Origin: Drechmeria coniospora
Taxonomy: Eukaryota > Ascomycota > Sordariomycetes > Hypocreales > Ophiocordycipitaceae
Length of the DNA stretch: 64,000 nt
NCBI RefSeq assembly: GCF_001625195.1
Contig: NC_054389.1
Coordinates: forward strand, 3,008,147 to 3,072,146
Direction: 5' to 3'
Of this stretch, positions 9,452 to 23,082 are shown piece by piece. The notes under the pieces were generated by a model that was given only the letters and a program-made list of their open reading frames with translations, made no database searches and was not told where the DNA came from. Position 1 is the stretch's first letter; the number at the start of each line of letters is the position of its first letter. The translations under genes were made by a program, and so were the position numbers.

Positions 9452-12119
9452 CTAAATAGGGATCCCTTAGAGACCTAGTAGGCCAAGGTAGCGTTAGAAG
9501 AGATTAGCAGTAAGGGCCTTAGTAAGGCCGTCGGTAGGTATAGACTTAGTGTTTAGGTAACTAATTTTGGCTAGTCCGTTTACTGCTTCTTACCGAATAT
9601 ACCGGAACTTTAGTAGTATATGCTTTATTCGGTTATACTAATTGGGATTATTAGCGTTAGAGATAGATCTATTATTATTGCATAGAAGTAGAATAAGCTT
9701 TTTAAGACCCTTGCTTATTTCTGTAAATAGACTATTTAGTTATTTAAGTTCCCGAATAGCTTCCAGTAGGGTATCCGATTCTACCTTTACGGTAGAAAGA
9801 GCAATAGTATTGGCCCTTTTTGATTTCCAGTAGATTGGTCTACCTACTAGGGTAAAGAGGTACCTATAAGTAGACTTAGAGGAGTCTAAGTTACCTATAA
9901 AGTTGCTATCGGAAAATCCGAGTAGATTGGGTACTATAGGCTTAGACCTATAGTAAATAGCTAGGTCTATAGTTCCTTTTAGATATTAAAGAAGGTTCTT
10001 ACTAGCTAATAGCTATAGGCTAGTAGCCTAGTACATATACCGAGATAGCTATTAGATTGCAAAGGCTATATTTAGTCGGGTTAATAGCATAAGGTATATT
10101 AAAGTCCCTATTATTTATTGGTATACTAGTTAGTTAGTTGCGGATAAGGGAGCAAGGGGCGTTATAGTAGCCTGCTTAATTACTCCTAGCTGTAGTAGTA
10201 TTACTACTGCCTTGGCCTCCTTTAACCTAAATCGGAATAGGGCTTCCTTAATATACCCTTTTTAACTAAGAGTAATACCCTTAGTTATTCGACTAATTTA
10301 TACGCCTAGGAAGAAGGTAGCCTATCTGCAGTCTTTAATTAGGTAGACCTTATATAGTTATTATTTTAACCTATTAATATATATAAGGTTTAGTTCAATA
10401 AGTAGGCAGTTGTCGATATAGCTAACTATATAAGTACTAGTAGTACTGTTATAGTAGATAGCCGGATTAGATACTAGAGGGCTATATCCGTATTGGTATA
10501 GTAGTTTGGTAAGTGCCTCCTACTACTCTTTAGGTCCTTGTTTTAGGCCGTAGAGTGCCTTTTTTAAAAGGATACCTTATTTAACTACTAGGTTATAGCC
10601 TAGCTTAGCTAGTAGCTTAGCTAAATTATTAGTCTTATTAAGACTAATAAATGCTTCTAGTCCCTTAGGAATTTTAAGGTAATTAACTTTAGGTAGCTTA
10701 CTGTTTAGGAAAGTACTAATAAAGTTAATTTGTTCGATATACTAGTTGTTCTAGGCGGCTAGGGCTAGTAGTATCCTTTAGGTAGGTAGAATACTAGTAG
10801 TTGCAAAAGTCTTAATATAATTAAGGCCTTTAATTTGCATAAATCCCTTAGCTACTAGTCGTGCCTTAAATTTAATAGGGTTATTTTGCTAATCCTTTTT
10901 AACTTATAGTATAAGTCGGCTTTTTAGAAGTTGTCTGCTAGTTAGTATTTCTTAAAAGGGGATAAAATAAAATACCCCTACTTAGATAAGCTACTGGAAT
11001 TCCAAGAATATAGTACTTATCTACTAGTCTTTGTTGTTTAACTTAAGTACCTGTTTCTAGCTAGTAGGCTTACTACTATTTAGTAGTTGCTTTGCCTTAG
11101 CTTAGTAGTATAGGTCCTGGATCCAATACGCTAGGTTGAGATCCATTAGGTTAGGGTTATCTTCTGGTTCTAGTGCATTTGGAAGAGAGGTATTTAGTAG
11201 ATCCTCTATTAGCTGGGCTAGGACCCCCTTTGTTGCGCTAGTCCTAGTAGGACTAGTTGGTCCGTTAGCTCCTTGTAACCTACTGGTCCTAGTAGGACTA
11301 GTAGGTCTATTGGTTCCTTATAACCTACTGGTCCTAGTAGGACTAGTAGGTCTACTAGCCCTAGTAGGGCTAGTAGGTCCGTTGGCCCCCTTTGTCTCCC
11401 TAGGTATTAGGGGACTAAAGGTATTTTGCGAGATATAGTCTTTTATCTTAATTTCCCCCTCTAACTCTAGTCCTTCGAGACTAGGACTTAGTAGTTATTA
11501 AAGTCCTTAGGAGATAGGGCCGATACCTTCTAGGACTTTTAGGAAGGTAGTTTTTGTAACTGCCCTTCTGGAAGGTATATATATAAGGTATGTTTTTGAA
11601 CCTAGCGTTACTAGTAGCCTTGCTGGTTCTGTGCGTTATGCTAATTTGGTACTTTGAATCCGTTTCTGGTAAGGGATTAGGACTTTGCAGTAGGTACTAA
11701 TAGCCTTATAGGCTGTAAGGTTTAGTAGCGTTTTAAGCCCTTATAACTCCTGCTTAAGTAATTAGTAGGGGCTTAAATCCCTGTTGGTAATTGCAGTATA
11801 GTTAACTAGGTTAACTATAGCCGGGAGTATAGTAGACTAGAGGAATAGTAGGAGGCTAGCCTAAATTATAGTTGCTTGTAGTTAGTCCAAAATAACTTGT
11901 ATAGACCGTTCGGTAAGTCCGTTTTGTTCGGGGGTATATGGGTAAGACGTATTAAATAGTATTCCTTTAGTACCTAACTAGTCCTATAGTAATATATTGA
12001 TTTTAGGACATTTATTAAAAAATAGCCTTTTTGGGTAACGGCTATAGTATTTTTTAGGCTTTAAAAGAAGTTCTTTATAGCCTGGAGAACTATTAGTCCT
12101 TCCTTATTAGGTAGGATAT
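9452..12119 (-). pseudogene. Copia-2 gag-pol, 3' half (late integrase, RT, RNase H)
   Basis: Reverse strand of the same polyprotein as copia-1, from the TAG at 9452-9454 up to the gypsy-1 insertion. RNase H lies around 9650-9930, reverse transcriptase about 10330-10870, the shortened minisatellite at 11236-11380, and the distal integrase core above 11550. Many in-frame stops. The plus-strand open frames at 9642-9833 and 11136-11438 are shadows of this gene. Continues at 19567. Confidence 0.88.
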
Positions 12120-12291
12120 TGTTACGGAGTTGCTAGGCAACTGCTCTAGGACTCTTAATAATGTTTATTAAAAGACTTAAAGGATAGGAAAACTACTTAG
12201 TAACTAGGGCTTTTAGTTATATGTATTCCTTTTAGTAGGTCCCTTAGTTCCCTTTGTTCTCCTATATCGGGCTAAGCCTAATACTATAATA
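12120..12291 (-). repeat. Gypsy-1 (minus copy) 3' LTR
   Basis: TGTTACGGAGTTGC...CTATAATA, reverse complement of the gypsy-1 LTR, including the GGGCTAAGCC hairpin near its inner end. Confidence 0.9.
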
Positions 12292-12955
12292 TACTGTCTT
12301 GCTCTACCCGTTCGAAGTAAAGTTTAGCTGTAGCTATAGCTAACCTACCTTTCCTTAGGCTAGCTTCCCAATCTATAGCTCCCCCTAAAAAAATATTTTT
12401 TTTCGGGTATTTATTAAGTACTAAGTGCGTATAGCCTCCTCCCTATATTATCCCCTATTGGGAGCTTACTAATTGCCTAGAGTAACTAACTCTACTTTAC
12501 CTTAGCCCCTCCCTAAGTATTTACTGGGTGCCTAAGGTAACTAACTCTACCTTACTTTATCCCCTCCTTAGGTATTCCTCGGGTACCTAAAGCGCTTAGT
12601 ATTACTTTACTTTTCCCCCTTACTACTCCCTTTATATTACCCTTTTTATTTCCTTCCTATTATACTTTATTGTTTCTCTTTCCTTTAACTATTATACCTA
12701 CTTATTTTCTAGCTTCTTACCGTACGATTTATTATTAACTCCTTTACTACCTCCTATTATACTTACTCCTTTATTATTATTATTCCTCCCCTGTAAGGTA
12801 GGTTACTATTTCCTTATTAAGGCCGTTCTATATATCCTTTGGGCCGTTAGCTAATAAGCTAGTAATAATAGGAATTATTAATCCTACTTTTACTACTATT
12901 ACTTCTCCCTTATAGAGGATTTATTTACCTTTCCGTTACTACTACTACTACTATT
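12292..12955 (-). other. Gypsy-1 3' non-coding segment / upstream region of the antisense gene
   Basis: Corresponds to 44652-45272 of the better copy. Pyrimidine-rich on the plus strand, with no frame of note. By position it holds the gypsy polypurine tract and would have to contain the promoter of the antisense gene. A 14-nt C run (about 12977-12990) lies just inside the gene. Confidence 0.5.
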
Positions 12956-14059
12956 ATATTTACTGCTATAGGTACTCCCCCCCCCCCCCCTAGATATAGT
13001 TTAGGCCTGTATTACAGCTATTATACTAATAAGTCGGACCGTTACTGTACCTTAGGTAAATACTTAGTAGAGGGTAATTCTTCCGATAAGGAGTTTGTAC
13101 CTCCGGAGGAGGTATACGGGATATACCTCCCTTGCGTTAATTGCCTTATTACTAGTAGCTGCAATAACTATATACCAGGCCGTAGTACTAGTTACTGTAT
13201 ATGTACGTGCGTATATACTAAATGTATTTAGGTACTGTATTTATTTACTGTATACCCTTAGCTGTATTGTGCCCTATGCGACCTTTATACTTGCGCCTAG
13301 CGTAATGTTTATATTCTAGTTAAGGCCCGCCCTAAGGTTAGAACTGTACCGGGCGCTTGCGCTGTCCTTTTACCTGAATTTCTGGCCTTGGGCTGGGTTT
13401 AGGCTTACACCCTAGCCCTAGTCGAGATAGAGCCTGCCCCTATACGTCCTGCCTATACCCTTACCCTTATACTAAGTATTATCTCCCCCCCTACTGCTAC
13501 TAATAATAACGACCTAAACTATACCCTTATCCTTACCGCTAACGCCTTAACCCTAACTCGGGCTAGTAGCCGTTCCGGTAGTATACTAAGCGTATAGCTT
13601 AGCGTATTTGCTTAGGGTATAGCCCGGGCCCTAACGGGTATCTAGAGTAATATATACGGTTTTACCTACCGTTAGTAGGCGTAAGAGGGCGTTAGTACTA
13701 AGTTAGTAGCTACCTTAGCCGAGATATACTGTAATATCTACGAGTTGCATAAGTCTTATGCGGATAGTTCCCCCTTATTATACTATTCTACCCCCTCTAC
13801 TCCCTATATTACCTATAATAGTAGTAGGTTATACCTATCCTATATAGATAATATAACTCTATTGTACTGCCTTATTGCCTTTACCCTTTATATTACTTAA
13901 GTTACCTAGTGCCTTTATTTTATACCCCTACCCCTACCCCCCTTAATAACGTCCTGCCCCCGCCTAAGTACTATAATAGATAGTTTCGAGACCCTCCTTA
14001 AGGAGAATACTAAGGAGGATAAGAGTAAGGAGGATATAGAGACTAATAAGTCTAAGTAG
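12956..14059 (+). pseudogene. Antisense Cys-rich ORF of gypsy-1 (minus copy), decayed
   Basis: The ATG has become ATA at 12956 and the frame runs exactly 368 codons to TAG at 14057-14059, one codon shorter than the copy at 43545-44651. Recognisable blocks include YYTNKSD, LGKYLVEGNSSDKEF, the Cys cluster (PCVNC to YTKCI, about 13130-13230) and an acidic EED-like tail (about 14000-14055). Stops are of the RIP type. Its stop codon lies 5 bp from the pol stop on the other strand (14065-14067), as in the better copy. Function unknown. Confidence 0.75.
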
Positions 14060-14064
14060 TATAG

Positions 14065-17000
14065 CTAGTATATATCCGTAGTAGTAGTATTAGGTTAGGC
14101 CTTTATTAGGGGTGCTTTAGGGTTAGTTTTTTTCTTTAGTATAGTTAAAATTTTACGTTTTGTTTTACGGCTTACTTACGCTTTACTATTTATATAGGGA
14201 TTTCCCTATTACTATATAAATTCCTTTAGGGCTTCTATTTATACTAAAGCCTTTATTAGTTCCTAAGTTAATTATTTATAACCTAGCTATTTTATAAGGG
14301 TATTGTATTATCCCCCTTAGCCTTAGGCCCCCCTTATTGTAAGGATATATTTAACTTAGTATTCCTTTTGTAAGGTACTATCCTTATCTTAGACTAATAG
14401 TAGGCCTAGCTCTAAATCCTATACTACCTAATTAGGTAAGGGGTTATTTACTACCCTTTTAATAAGGTCTATATAGAAGGTAGGGTATAAGCCCTAAGGA
14501 ATATTTAGTATTACTATAAGTAGTATTAGTACTACTAGTACTATAAACTTAAAAGCTACTTAGTTTAGCTTCCTATATAGCCTGTTAGTTTTAATATATT
14601 TAAGGCTAAGCTAGACCTTATTACCTACTTAGAACTTCTCTACTAGGCGACCTAAAGCTACTATCGATTTATATAAGCGTTATTGTATAAAGGTAATAGC
14701 TACTTATATAATTTCTGTTCCTTCCCTTAGGTATTATAAGAAAGCAATAGCCCTCCCTTTTAGTATTATTATACTTACCTAGTTATCTTTTACCCTAGGT
14801 ATTATACTAATTTTATAGCCTAATAATAGCTTATTCGGGCTAACTCCTATAACTAAAGACTCCCTATTATTTAGGGTAAGCTAGTAGGTAGTTAGGTAGG
14901 CCGGCTAGTCGAATTACTTAAATAAGATTAGGATCTATAGGGTAGCTTAAATTTCCTAATTTACCCTCTTAGTACCCCTATCCGTCTAGGGGTAGTATAA
15001 TATTAATAAGAGTTATTCCGTACTAATAAGGGAGTATAGGGATATTTAGAACTTATTAAGCTAGTTTAATCCTTAATCCGTTATAATTTAAGTAGGAAAA
15101 CCCCTAAATTGCTACTAATAGGTCTTAAACCGTTTTATATAAGCCTTTGTACTTATTATAGTTATTGCCTTTAGTTAAATAAATTTAGAGAGGTAGTCTA
15201 TAATAACTATTAAGAATTAGGGGTCCTTATCGTTCTATACTAGTAGGTCGGTTATAAAGTTAATTGATATTTACTTTTAATAACGGTTTAGTAGGGGGAT
15301 TAGTTATAGGAGTCCCTATCTCTATAGATAGCTCTTGTAGCTCCGGTAGTAGTAGTAATTCCGAATATATTGTACTATATCCTGCAATATACTATTTTAG
15401 TAGAAGTCCCGCTAAAGTACCCGGAATATTCCGTTTCGATTTAGGTAGCCCGATATAGGTAATTTATATACCTATTATATTATTTGCATTATTAGTAGTT
15501 CTTAGGCTAGTAACTATAGGTATCCCCTATAGTATATTGCGCTATAGGTACTAATAGTATAATTAGCTATTTATTCTTTTGTTTTTGCTTTTGCTAGAAA
15601 TTTCTATATACCTATTGTAACTACTTATTATTAGGCTTTATATATTGTATTGTTTTGTAATACTTAGTCCTATAATTCTTATAGGTAGGGTTTTAGGAAG
15701 AGTAGTCGGTTAGTTAGTATATCCTATAAAAATAGTATCTCCTTCCCTATTTATTCCTATACTGCTAGGAGTAGTTAGGATATATTAATAGCTCCTTATT
15801 CCCCTTCTATCTCTGGACGGGCCTAGTCCGCCCCTATATTTATAGCTATTGTATCTTAAGCGCTTAATACTTTACAGCCGGCTTAGGCCCGGTCTATCCC
15901 TATATTTACTCAATTTATTCCTATATTTATAATTACTGTATTTTAGGTATCCTAGGTATTAGGACCTTCTTATATAGGTTGGCCTTTAGGCGCCTCCTAT
16001 AGTATAGAGATTAATACCGGCTAAAGTATTTATCCTAAGCGTAATACGTCCTTTTTATTCTATTCCTAATATAAGAGTATATTTAGCTATTATACTTACG
16101 AGCTTAGTCTGTACTATAGTAAGTAATTAAAGTTTATAAGAACTTCTACTTACTATACCTATTGTTTTAATATCTCCTATAGTTTAGTAAAGTATTTAAG
16201 GTTCTTATAGTTCGTTAGAATAGTAAATAGTTCTATAATACCTTATAGGTCTACCGATTATACCTTAAGGTAGCTAATAACTACTAGGAGTTCCTTATTA
16301 TAGATTATATAATTCCTTTCTATTAGTATAAGTTTAGCTAAGTAGTAGGCTACTAGTTATAGGACCCCCTTACTATCGATTTACAAAAGGTATCCGCCTA
16401 GTACCTTACTTAAGTAATTAGTCTTAATAAGAGTCTTCCTATTTAAGTCCTATTATACTAGGATTAAGTATAACGAAAAGGCCCGCTTAAGGGATTAAAA
16501 GGCTGCGTTTTCTTTAGGTCCCTAGCGAAATAGTATACCCCTTCCTATAAGGGCTATAAGTAGTTCCGTAAGGCTTATAAAATTAGGAATAAATTTACGG
16601 TAGAAGTTTGCAAAACCTAGGAAGCTCTTAATCCCCCTTACCTTAGTAGGTAGTTACTATTCTTAAATTGTAGCGATTTTCGCTAGATTAGGCCTAACCT
16701 TAATGCCTACTTAGATAATAAACCTAAGGTATTTAACTTCTATTGTTGTAAATATATACTTATTAAGATCTAGGTATAAACCGGCTACCCGAAGCTGCTT
16801 AAGGATTTCCCTAACCTTAGTAAGGTAGTCGGCCTTTAATCCGAAGGTATAGATTAGGATATCGTTTAGATAGGCTATAACTTACTTCCTTAATTTATCC
16901 TATAATACCTTATTAATATATCTTTAGAATAAAGCTAGTACTCTGGCTAGACCGAAGGGGTAGACTAACTATTCGAATAGACTAAATTGTATACGGAATA

Positions 17001-19329
17001 CCGTAAGCGGTTTGTCTCCTAGCGCTATATATAACTTATAGAATACTACTTATACGTTTAGTTTAGTAAACTAGCGTACCCCTAAGAGTAAGTATAGTAT
17101 TTCTTTAACTAGCGGGAGTAAGTAGTAATCCTATTATATAATCTTATTTAGGGCCCGGTAGTTTATATATAGCCTCTATCCTTTATTTTCTTTCTTAGTA
17201 AGTAGTATTAGTATTACTATTACTAATAAACTTACCTATATTTATCCCTTATTTAGTAGGTTTATAATCTATTTACGGACTTTAAGTAGTTAGTCTTATA
17301 GTAAATTGTATAGTAGGCCCTAAGGTAGCTATAGTATTTCTCCCTTATTGTTTTATTATAGTTAGATATAGTAGTCCTAGGAACCCTAGTATAGTAGTAG
17401 GCCTAAGGCTTATTCCTTATTAATGAGATTAGTATAGTCCTAAAGGGCTATTGGGAGAGTAGGTAGGGCTATTACTATTGTATTTATACTTTTAGGTACT
17501 TATAGTACTATTTCTTATAGTTTTATTGCTATTTCTTATAAGCTTATTACTATTAGTACTCCCTATTATTTCTGTAAAAAGGTTTATACTAGCGTAAGGT
17601 ATACCTCCTAGGACCTGTTAGGAGGGCGGATATTATTTACTTATATAATTTAGTTACCTACTGCCCTAATTGTAAGGGTCTAATCTATTATATTTAGGGT
17701 AACCTATTGGTATTCTAACTATAGTAGACTTAGTATAGCGTTTCGACTTAGGCCTAGGATAATATATAGGAGTACTAGGCTTTCCTAGCTATTTATATCG
17801 ATTATTGTACGGACTATATTAGTTATTATAGGGTAGGTAAGGGTATTGCGTATATTCTACCGAGAAGTTATAATAGCCGTTTAGAGTAGCCGTTTTATTA
17901 GAAGAGGGATAAGCTTAAGTTATAGGCGTTAGGCTATCCTTTTGCTAATAGCCCTATAGTAGTTATAGCTACTATTAATTTAAATATTAAGGAATCTTAT
18001 AGAATTTATAAGTATAGTAATAAGAGAGAGTAGTTTATTTATCCTTAGTATAATCTTTTTAAACTCGGTTTTTTAATTCCTTTAGTTCCTTATAGTCCGC
18101 TTACTTATAAACCCTTTGTACCTTTATATAAGACTTAGCTTAAAGGTGCTTTATTTCCCTTCTCTTCCTTAGTTTTTAATTCCTTATAAATATATTCTTC
18201 TCCCTAAGCGGCCTAAATACTTATCCCTAGGGTATATAGGATTATAGCTTATTATAGGTATTATTAAATATAGTAGCCTCCCTCCCTATAGTAAATATAT
18301 ATACTAACTACCTTATACTTATTTCTCTCTTCCTGTATAACTTATTTTACCTACTGTTAGGGCCCGCCTTAGCCTTAGTTCGTTTTCGTTATTAGTTTAG
18401 TTATAGCCGCTTTAGGCCTAACTGTAGCCCTAGAGCCTACTGTATTAACCCCTAATATTAGGGTATTACTGTTCTTATTGGGTCGGGGGGTTGCTTTAGC
18501 CGTCCTTTAGCTAGGCCTGCCTTAGTCCTTAATTTTATCCTCTATATATTATAATTCTATTTCGGATATAATTCGTTTATATATATTAACTACCTTATTA
18601 TAGTTATTTATTATAGTCCCTTGCTAGAGGATATAGTCCCTTATTCTCTTAGTTAGCCTAATATAGAGCTTTATAAGTTTTACCTTACTAGGCTAATATA
18701 TTCCTCCTACTAGTATAAGCTTTTCTTTAAAGTATATAAGGAATGCTAGGAACGACTCTAACGTCCCTTGCCTAATGTCCTTTAGTTCGATAACCGCTAG
18801 TTACTAGCAGTAGGGGTTACTGTAAGCCGATTCGAGGTACGTTAGAAATTAGAACGGGTTATAATTAATGCAGGAGCCTTCCTTAAAGTACGTTATAACT
18901 TATTGCTAGACCTTAGCCGAAAGGTTTTGCTAAACGAAGATCTATTGGTCTTAGGCGGACTTAATAAAGTCCCTATTTACCTAGAGCTTACGGTTTATAT
19001 AGAACTTTTAGGCTATAAAGGTACCCTTATTACTGTTATATAGGTCTCCGACCGGAATTAGTTTACGTTTAATATAGGCCTATAGTATACCTAACTTGTC
19101 CTTAGTCCGTTCCTACTGGGGGTTAATTGTTAAGGTATCTATTGGCTAGGCCGATAAGTACCCTAGGTCCTACTATACCTATTGCTACTTATTCTTCTAT
19201 AGAGCTAAGATTTAGATAGAGTACGTTTTTATTTAGGTATATATTCGGCTAAACTCTGTATAGACTTTTACTATAAAGTCTTCTATAACTTACTAAAGGT
19301 TAATTTCTTTAGGTTTTCCCTTATCTATT
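14065..19329 (-). pseudogene. Gypsy-1 gag-pol (minus copy), RIP-inactivated
   Basis: Aligns throughout with 38255-43539: gag at about 18200-19330, protease and reverse transcriptase about 16850-18000, RNase H about 16100-16650, integrase about 14650-15500, chromodomain tail about 14250-14400. The start codon is mutated (ATG to ATA) and many Gln and Trp codons are stops. The small plus-strand frame at 15264-15458 is a shadow of the integrase region. Confidence 0.85.
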
Positions 19330-19389
19330 TTAACTTATAATAGTTAGGCTTTTCCTTCCTCCTAACCGGTATAAGTAAAGTCTTTTAAA

Positions 19390-19561
19390 TATTATAAAGT
19401 TGCTAGGCAATTGCTTTAGGACTCTTAATAATATTTATTAAAAGACTTAAAGGATAGGAAAACTACTTAGTAACTAGGGCTTTTAGTTATATGTATTCCT
19501 TTTAGTAGGTCCCTTAGTTCCCTCCGTTCTCCTATATCGGGCTAAGCCTAATACTATAATA
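19390..19561 (-). repeat. Gypsy-1 (minus copy) 5' LTR
   Basis: 172 bp, same as 12120-12291 apart from transitions. The adjoining internal sequence reads TTTAAAAGACTTTACTT on the minus strand, the putative self-priming site. Confidence 0.9.
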
Positions 19562-19566
19562 GATAT

Positions 19567-21811
19567 ATACCTAATGGAATTAGGATTTTCGATTGATAAG
19601 TATTAGTCTAATGGACTTCCGATTGTAGGATATAGGTTTAATCCCGAATGTATCCCCTTTAATTGAGTTAAGTGTATAGTTTGGATCCTTGGTTGGATCC
19701 CTTAACTATTGTTTAGTAGATTTTGCCCGTATATAGGTAAGGTATTAAAAATTGGTAACCTTAATAGACGAAAAGTTAGGTAACCTACTAGTAATTTTAC
19801 TAGTCTTTTTTAGAAGTAGTAGACTAATGTATCCTAGTCGGATGTACTAGATGCCTGCTTATTGCAATAGTCTTTGGTAAGACTGGTTGTTGGATTCCGT
19901 ACTAGTAGTCGGAATAACCTGTTCCTCGGTACTAACAGTAGGGACTGCTAGTAGGTCTGTTGCCTCTATAGGGATTGGGTCCTCTATAGGGTCTTTGTGT
20001 AGGGTAGCCTTAGTAAGGTCCCTTGAATTAGCCGAACTAGTAGTTGGGCTAGGACCTGGTCCTGGTCTAGGTCCCGGTCTAGGTACTGGACTAGGTACCG
20101 ACCTTAGTACCGATTTAGGTGCCGACCTAGGTACCGATCTAGGTACCGACCTAGGTACCGATTTAGGTGCCGACTGGGGTACCGATTTAGGTACCGACTA
20201 GTCTTTTGCCTCGTTAGCCTAGGAAGGTTGCTGTAAGGGAATTTCTACTACTATTCCGTAGCTACTGTAGTAGCTGGAGTGGGCTGAGTCTGAGTTTTTC
20301 AGATAGGGCGTATCTTAACCTTCTTATTGTAGGAAGAAGCCGTACCTCTAGAAGTTAAGTAGGCTATATACTTTTCGGTTCGAGTTATATAGGGATTCCT
20401 TAATAAGTGTTCCCCCTAATCCGTAGTAGCGTAGCCTACTAATAATGTTAACTTTTAGTTTCGGAATATATAGTACCTCTTATAGTACAAGAGTACTATA
20501 GGTTAGTGGATCGATATTAATTAATACCGTAAATTTAGCGTTTCTAATTCTACTAGGGTAGATTAGACTACCTCTAGTAGTAATTAGTTTTGCCTAAGAT
20601 TTTGCAATTAGTCTAAAGGTTGTAAACTTAAACCGATTATTTACTAAATAGTAGGTTAAGCCAGTATCGTAAAGTAGGCCCATATAGTATACATTAGTAT
20701 TAGTAATACTATATAGTGTACTAATATTACCTAAGTTAGGTAATATTTCTAATTCTTATATAAAGTTAGAATTGGTATCTAATTCTTAATAGGAATTAGG
20801 TAAGTCTATATAGCCGGCGGTTAGGCTGTAGTTACTAACTAGGAAACTAGTAGTATCCTTTAATTGCTTAGTCGATTGGTTGGATTTATTGGATTAGCTT
20901 GTTTAGCTGGATTGGCTTGTTTTATTGGGTTGACTGGGTTAACTAGATCTAGTAGATCTATTTCCTTTCTTCTTTTTCTTAGGTACTTAGGATACTTAGT
21001 AACTAAATGTATTTAATCCAGTAGTACTAGAGTTTTCTTTTAGTAGGTTAGCCATAAGATATTATAGGTTAAGGATATCCGTTTGGAGTCCTAGGGCTCG
21101 AAAAAATACAAGGGTACTATTCTGTATAGCAACCTATTGTAGAAATATAGGTTTAACTATTGCAAGGTAATAGTTGGTTTGGTCCAATAGATTAATTATT
21201 ATACCGGCTAGTTATAGCCTAGTAAGTCGACTGTTAAATTTAGTATTAAATGCGTTAAGTATTCCTTTATACCCCTTAAATATAAGGTTATAGTAGGCCT
21301 TATATAGGTTAGAGCGTTTGGCTTTGTAACCTTTAGAGTAATACTTTTTCAATAGTAAGAAAATATCGGCTAGATTTTTAATATATACAGTTGATTCTAA
21401 GATTTCTTTTAAGTAACTATTCCGTAGTAGTATAAGTAAATTGGCCTAATTTCTGCTTAAAAAGCTAGAAGCAATTAAGGGCTTATCTAAAACGCCTTTT
21501 AGGTTAAGAGCTTAGAGTTAAATTAATAGGGATTGCTCCTATAACTTATAGTTCTTAGTGCCTTTAAGTTTTATATATTCTGGGAATTAAAATGCCTTTT
21601 TGTTTAGGGTATAGTTAGAGCAGGCATCCTTAGTCTTAGTAATAGTAGTACTAGTACTAAGTATTAACTTAATATCGTTTAGTCGTTCTTATATCTATAG
21701 GATAACAGTATTAAGTTACTGTAATAGTTCGTCAATCTGTATTTGTTATACCTATAGATGTTTTTTAATCTCCAATAGGTTAATCTTCTAACCTTAGTTA
21801 GTAGGATCCAT
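19567..21811 (-). pseudogene. Copia-2 gag-pol, 5' half (gag, protease, integrase)
   Basis: Starts with ATG (complement of 21809-21811, MDPTN) and runs to the gypsy-1 insertion. It contains the gag Ser/Gln-rich tail (about 20880-20990), the protease region (about 20650), the SVPR array (about 20060-20200) and the integrase core (about 19570-19800). Same frame as copia-1, with RIP-type stops. The plus-strand frame at 19887-20201 is a shadow of the repeat array. Confidence 0.88.
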
Positions 21812-22248
21812 TTTCTAGTTAGTAACTAGATTTAAATCTTACCTTACTTACCTAGCTAGTAGTACTAGCAATTAGGTCTCCTACTAGTAGTACTAGTAGG
21901 GAAAGGAGCCATAGCTTAGAGACCAAGCATTACCAGTAGTACTAGTAGATAACGTACTAGTAGTACTAGTAGTTAGGGGAGCCGTAGTTTAGTAACTAAG
22001 AGTTACTAGTAGTACTAGTAGGTAACGTACTAGTAGTACTAGTAGTTAGGAGAGCCGTAGTTTGGTGACCAAGAATTACCAGTCGTACTGGTAGGTAACT
22101 TAGTAAGTTATAGGATTCGATTAATCGTTACTAGTCGTACTGGTAGGTAACTTAGTAAGTTACAGAGATCGATCCGGACGATTTACTAGTAGTACTGGTA
22201 GGCAACTTAGTAAGTCGCATAGATTAATTCCGGAGCATTAATTATAGT

Positions 22249-22266
22249 CCTTCCGGGCTCATAACC
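22249..22266 (-). other. Copia-2 primer-binding site, unmutated
   Basis: On the plus strand 22255-22266 reads GGGCTCATAACC, identical to the anticodon stem-loop of fungal initiator tRNA-Met (anticodon CAT). It is the best preserved copia primer site in the window and supports half-tRNA priming. Confidence 0.78.
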
Positions 22267-23061
22267 TCTTGCAATTTAGGTACGCAAGAAGAGGGGTAGT
22301 AAAAGTATATCGTACGGACTAGGGAATCAATTAGGCTATTAGTAACAGTAAAATGGGTACCAGTTAGTAACTGGGTAAGAGTACAAACTTAGTAGTACTA
22401 AATTATACAAACGAATGCAATTATTCTATTAAGTACAGTATAGGAGAAATAGGACTATTTATGTCTTAGAGGTAGTACCTCGATAACCTTAGGTTCCTGG
22501 GTCGAGACTATAACTACTATACTAATATGCGTATATACGATTTACAATAACTTAGTATGCCTAAGTCGAGACTATAATTACTATACTAATATACGTATAT
22601 ATAAGCCTATTAAGTTAGGTAGCCAGTCCATTATACCGCGCAGTAGGTTACCTGCTTAGTTGTATTCGCATAGTAAGTTACCGGCTTGGTTATCCCTATA
22701 CTATAGTTCAAATTACTAAGAGTAGTACTCTTAGCTAGCAACGGCTAGTAGTCGTTAGGAGAATGTTAATTGGTATTCCGATTAATTGACTCCAGTAGTC
22801 GACTAACTACTATATATATAGGTTAGGTTGTAGTAGTAGGTTGGCTGGCAGTAGTACTACCGGCAGTCGCTCCGAGATATAGTTCGGAGAAGTAGTATAT
22901 TGTATACTATTAGTCAACTCTATATGCATACTAATACTCGCAGTATAATATAGCATATTTACTAGTAGTAGTACTCCTAGTAGTTACTACTAGTAGTAGT
23001 AGTAATAGGATAGTATCCTATTTAGGTAGTCTTACTAGTATAAATACTAGTATTTTTAATA
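22267..23061 (-). repeat. Copia-2 5' LTR
   Basis: 795 bp, reverse complement of the copia LTR, ending TTTTTAATA against the TTAAC target duplication. One 64-bp sub-repeat fewer than the 859-bp LTRs of copia-1. Confidence 0.9.
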
Positions 23062-23082
23062 TTAACTAATCTATATATTATA

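Larger units (their letters stand above)
12120..19561 (-). mobile_element. Gypsy-1 element, minus, full length, moderately RIP-mutated
   Basis: 7,442 bp with 172-bp LTRs (12120-12291 and 19390-19561) and TSD GATAT (12115-12119, 19562-19566), inserted in copia-2 pol. Same structure as the better copy at 38023-45443: gag-pol on the minus strand, an opposing Cys-rich gene on the plus strand. CpG and CpA have been largely converted, but less completely than in the old copy at 23389. Confidence 0.92.
1393..23061 (-). mobile_element. Copia-2, Ty1/copia element, minus, with two elements nested in it
   Basis: The 3' LTR on the left is 1393-2028 plus 9264-9422 (795 bp); the 5' LTR on the right is 22267-23061 (also 795 bp). 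Target duplication TTAAC flanks it (1388-1392, 23062-23066). Copia-1 is inserted in the 3' LTR and a gypsy-1 in pol; without them the element is about 7.0 kb. The primer-binding site (22249-22266) is unmutated and the polypurine tract is 9423-9434. Moderately RIP-mutated. Confidence 0.9.
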
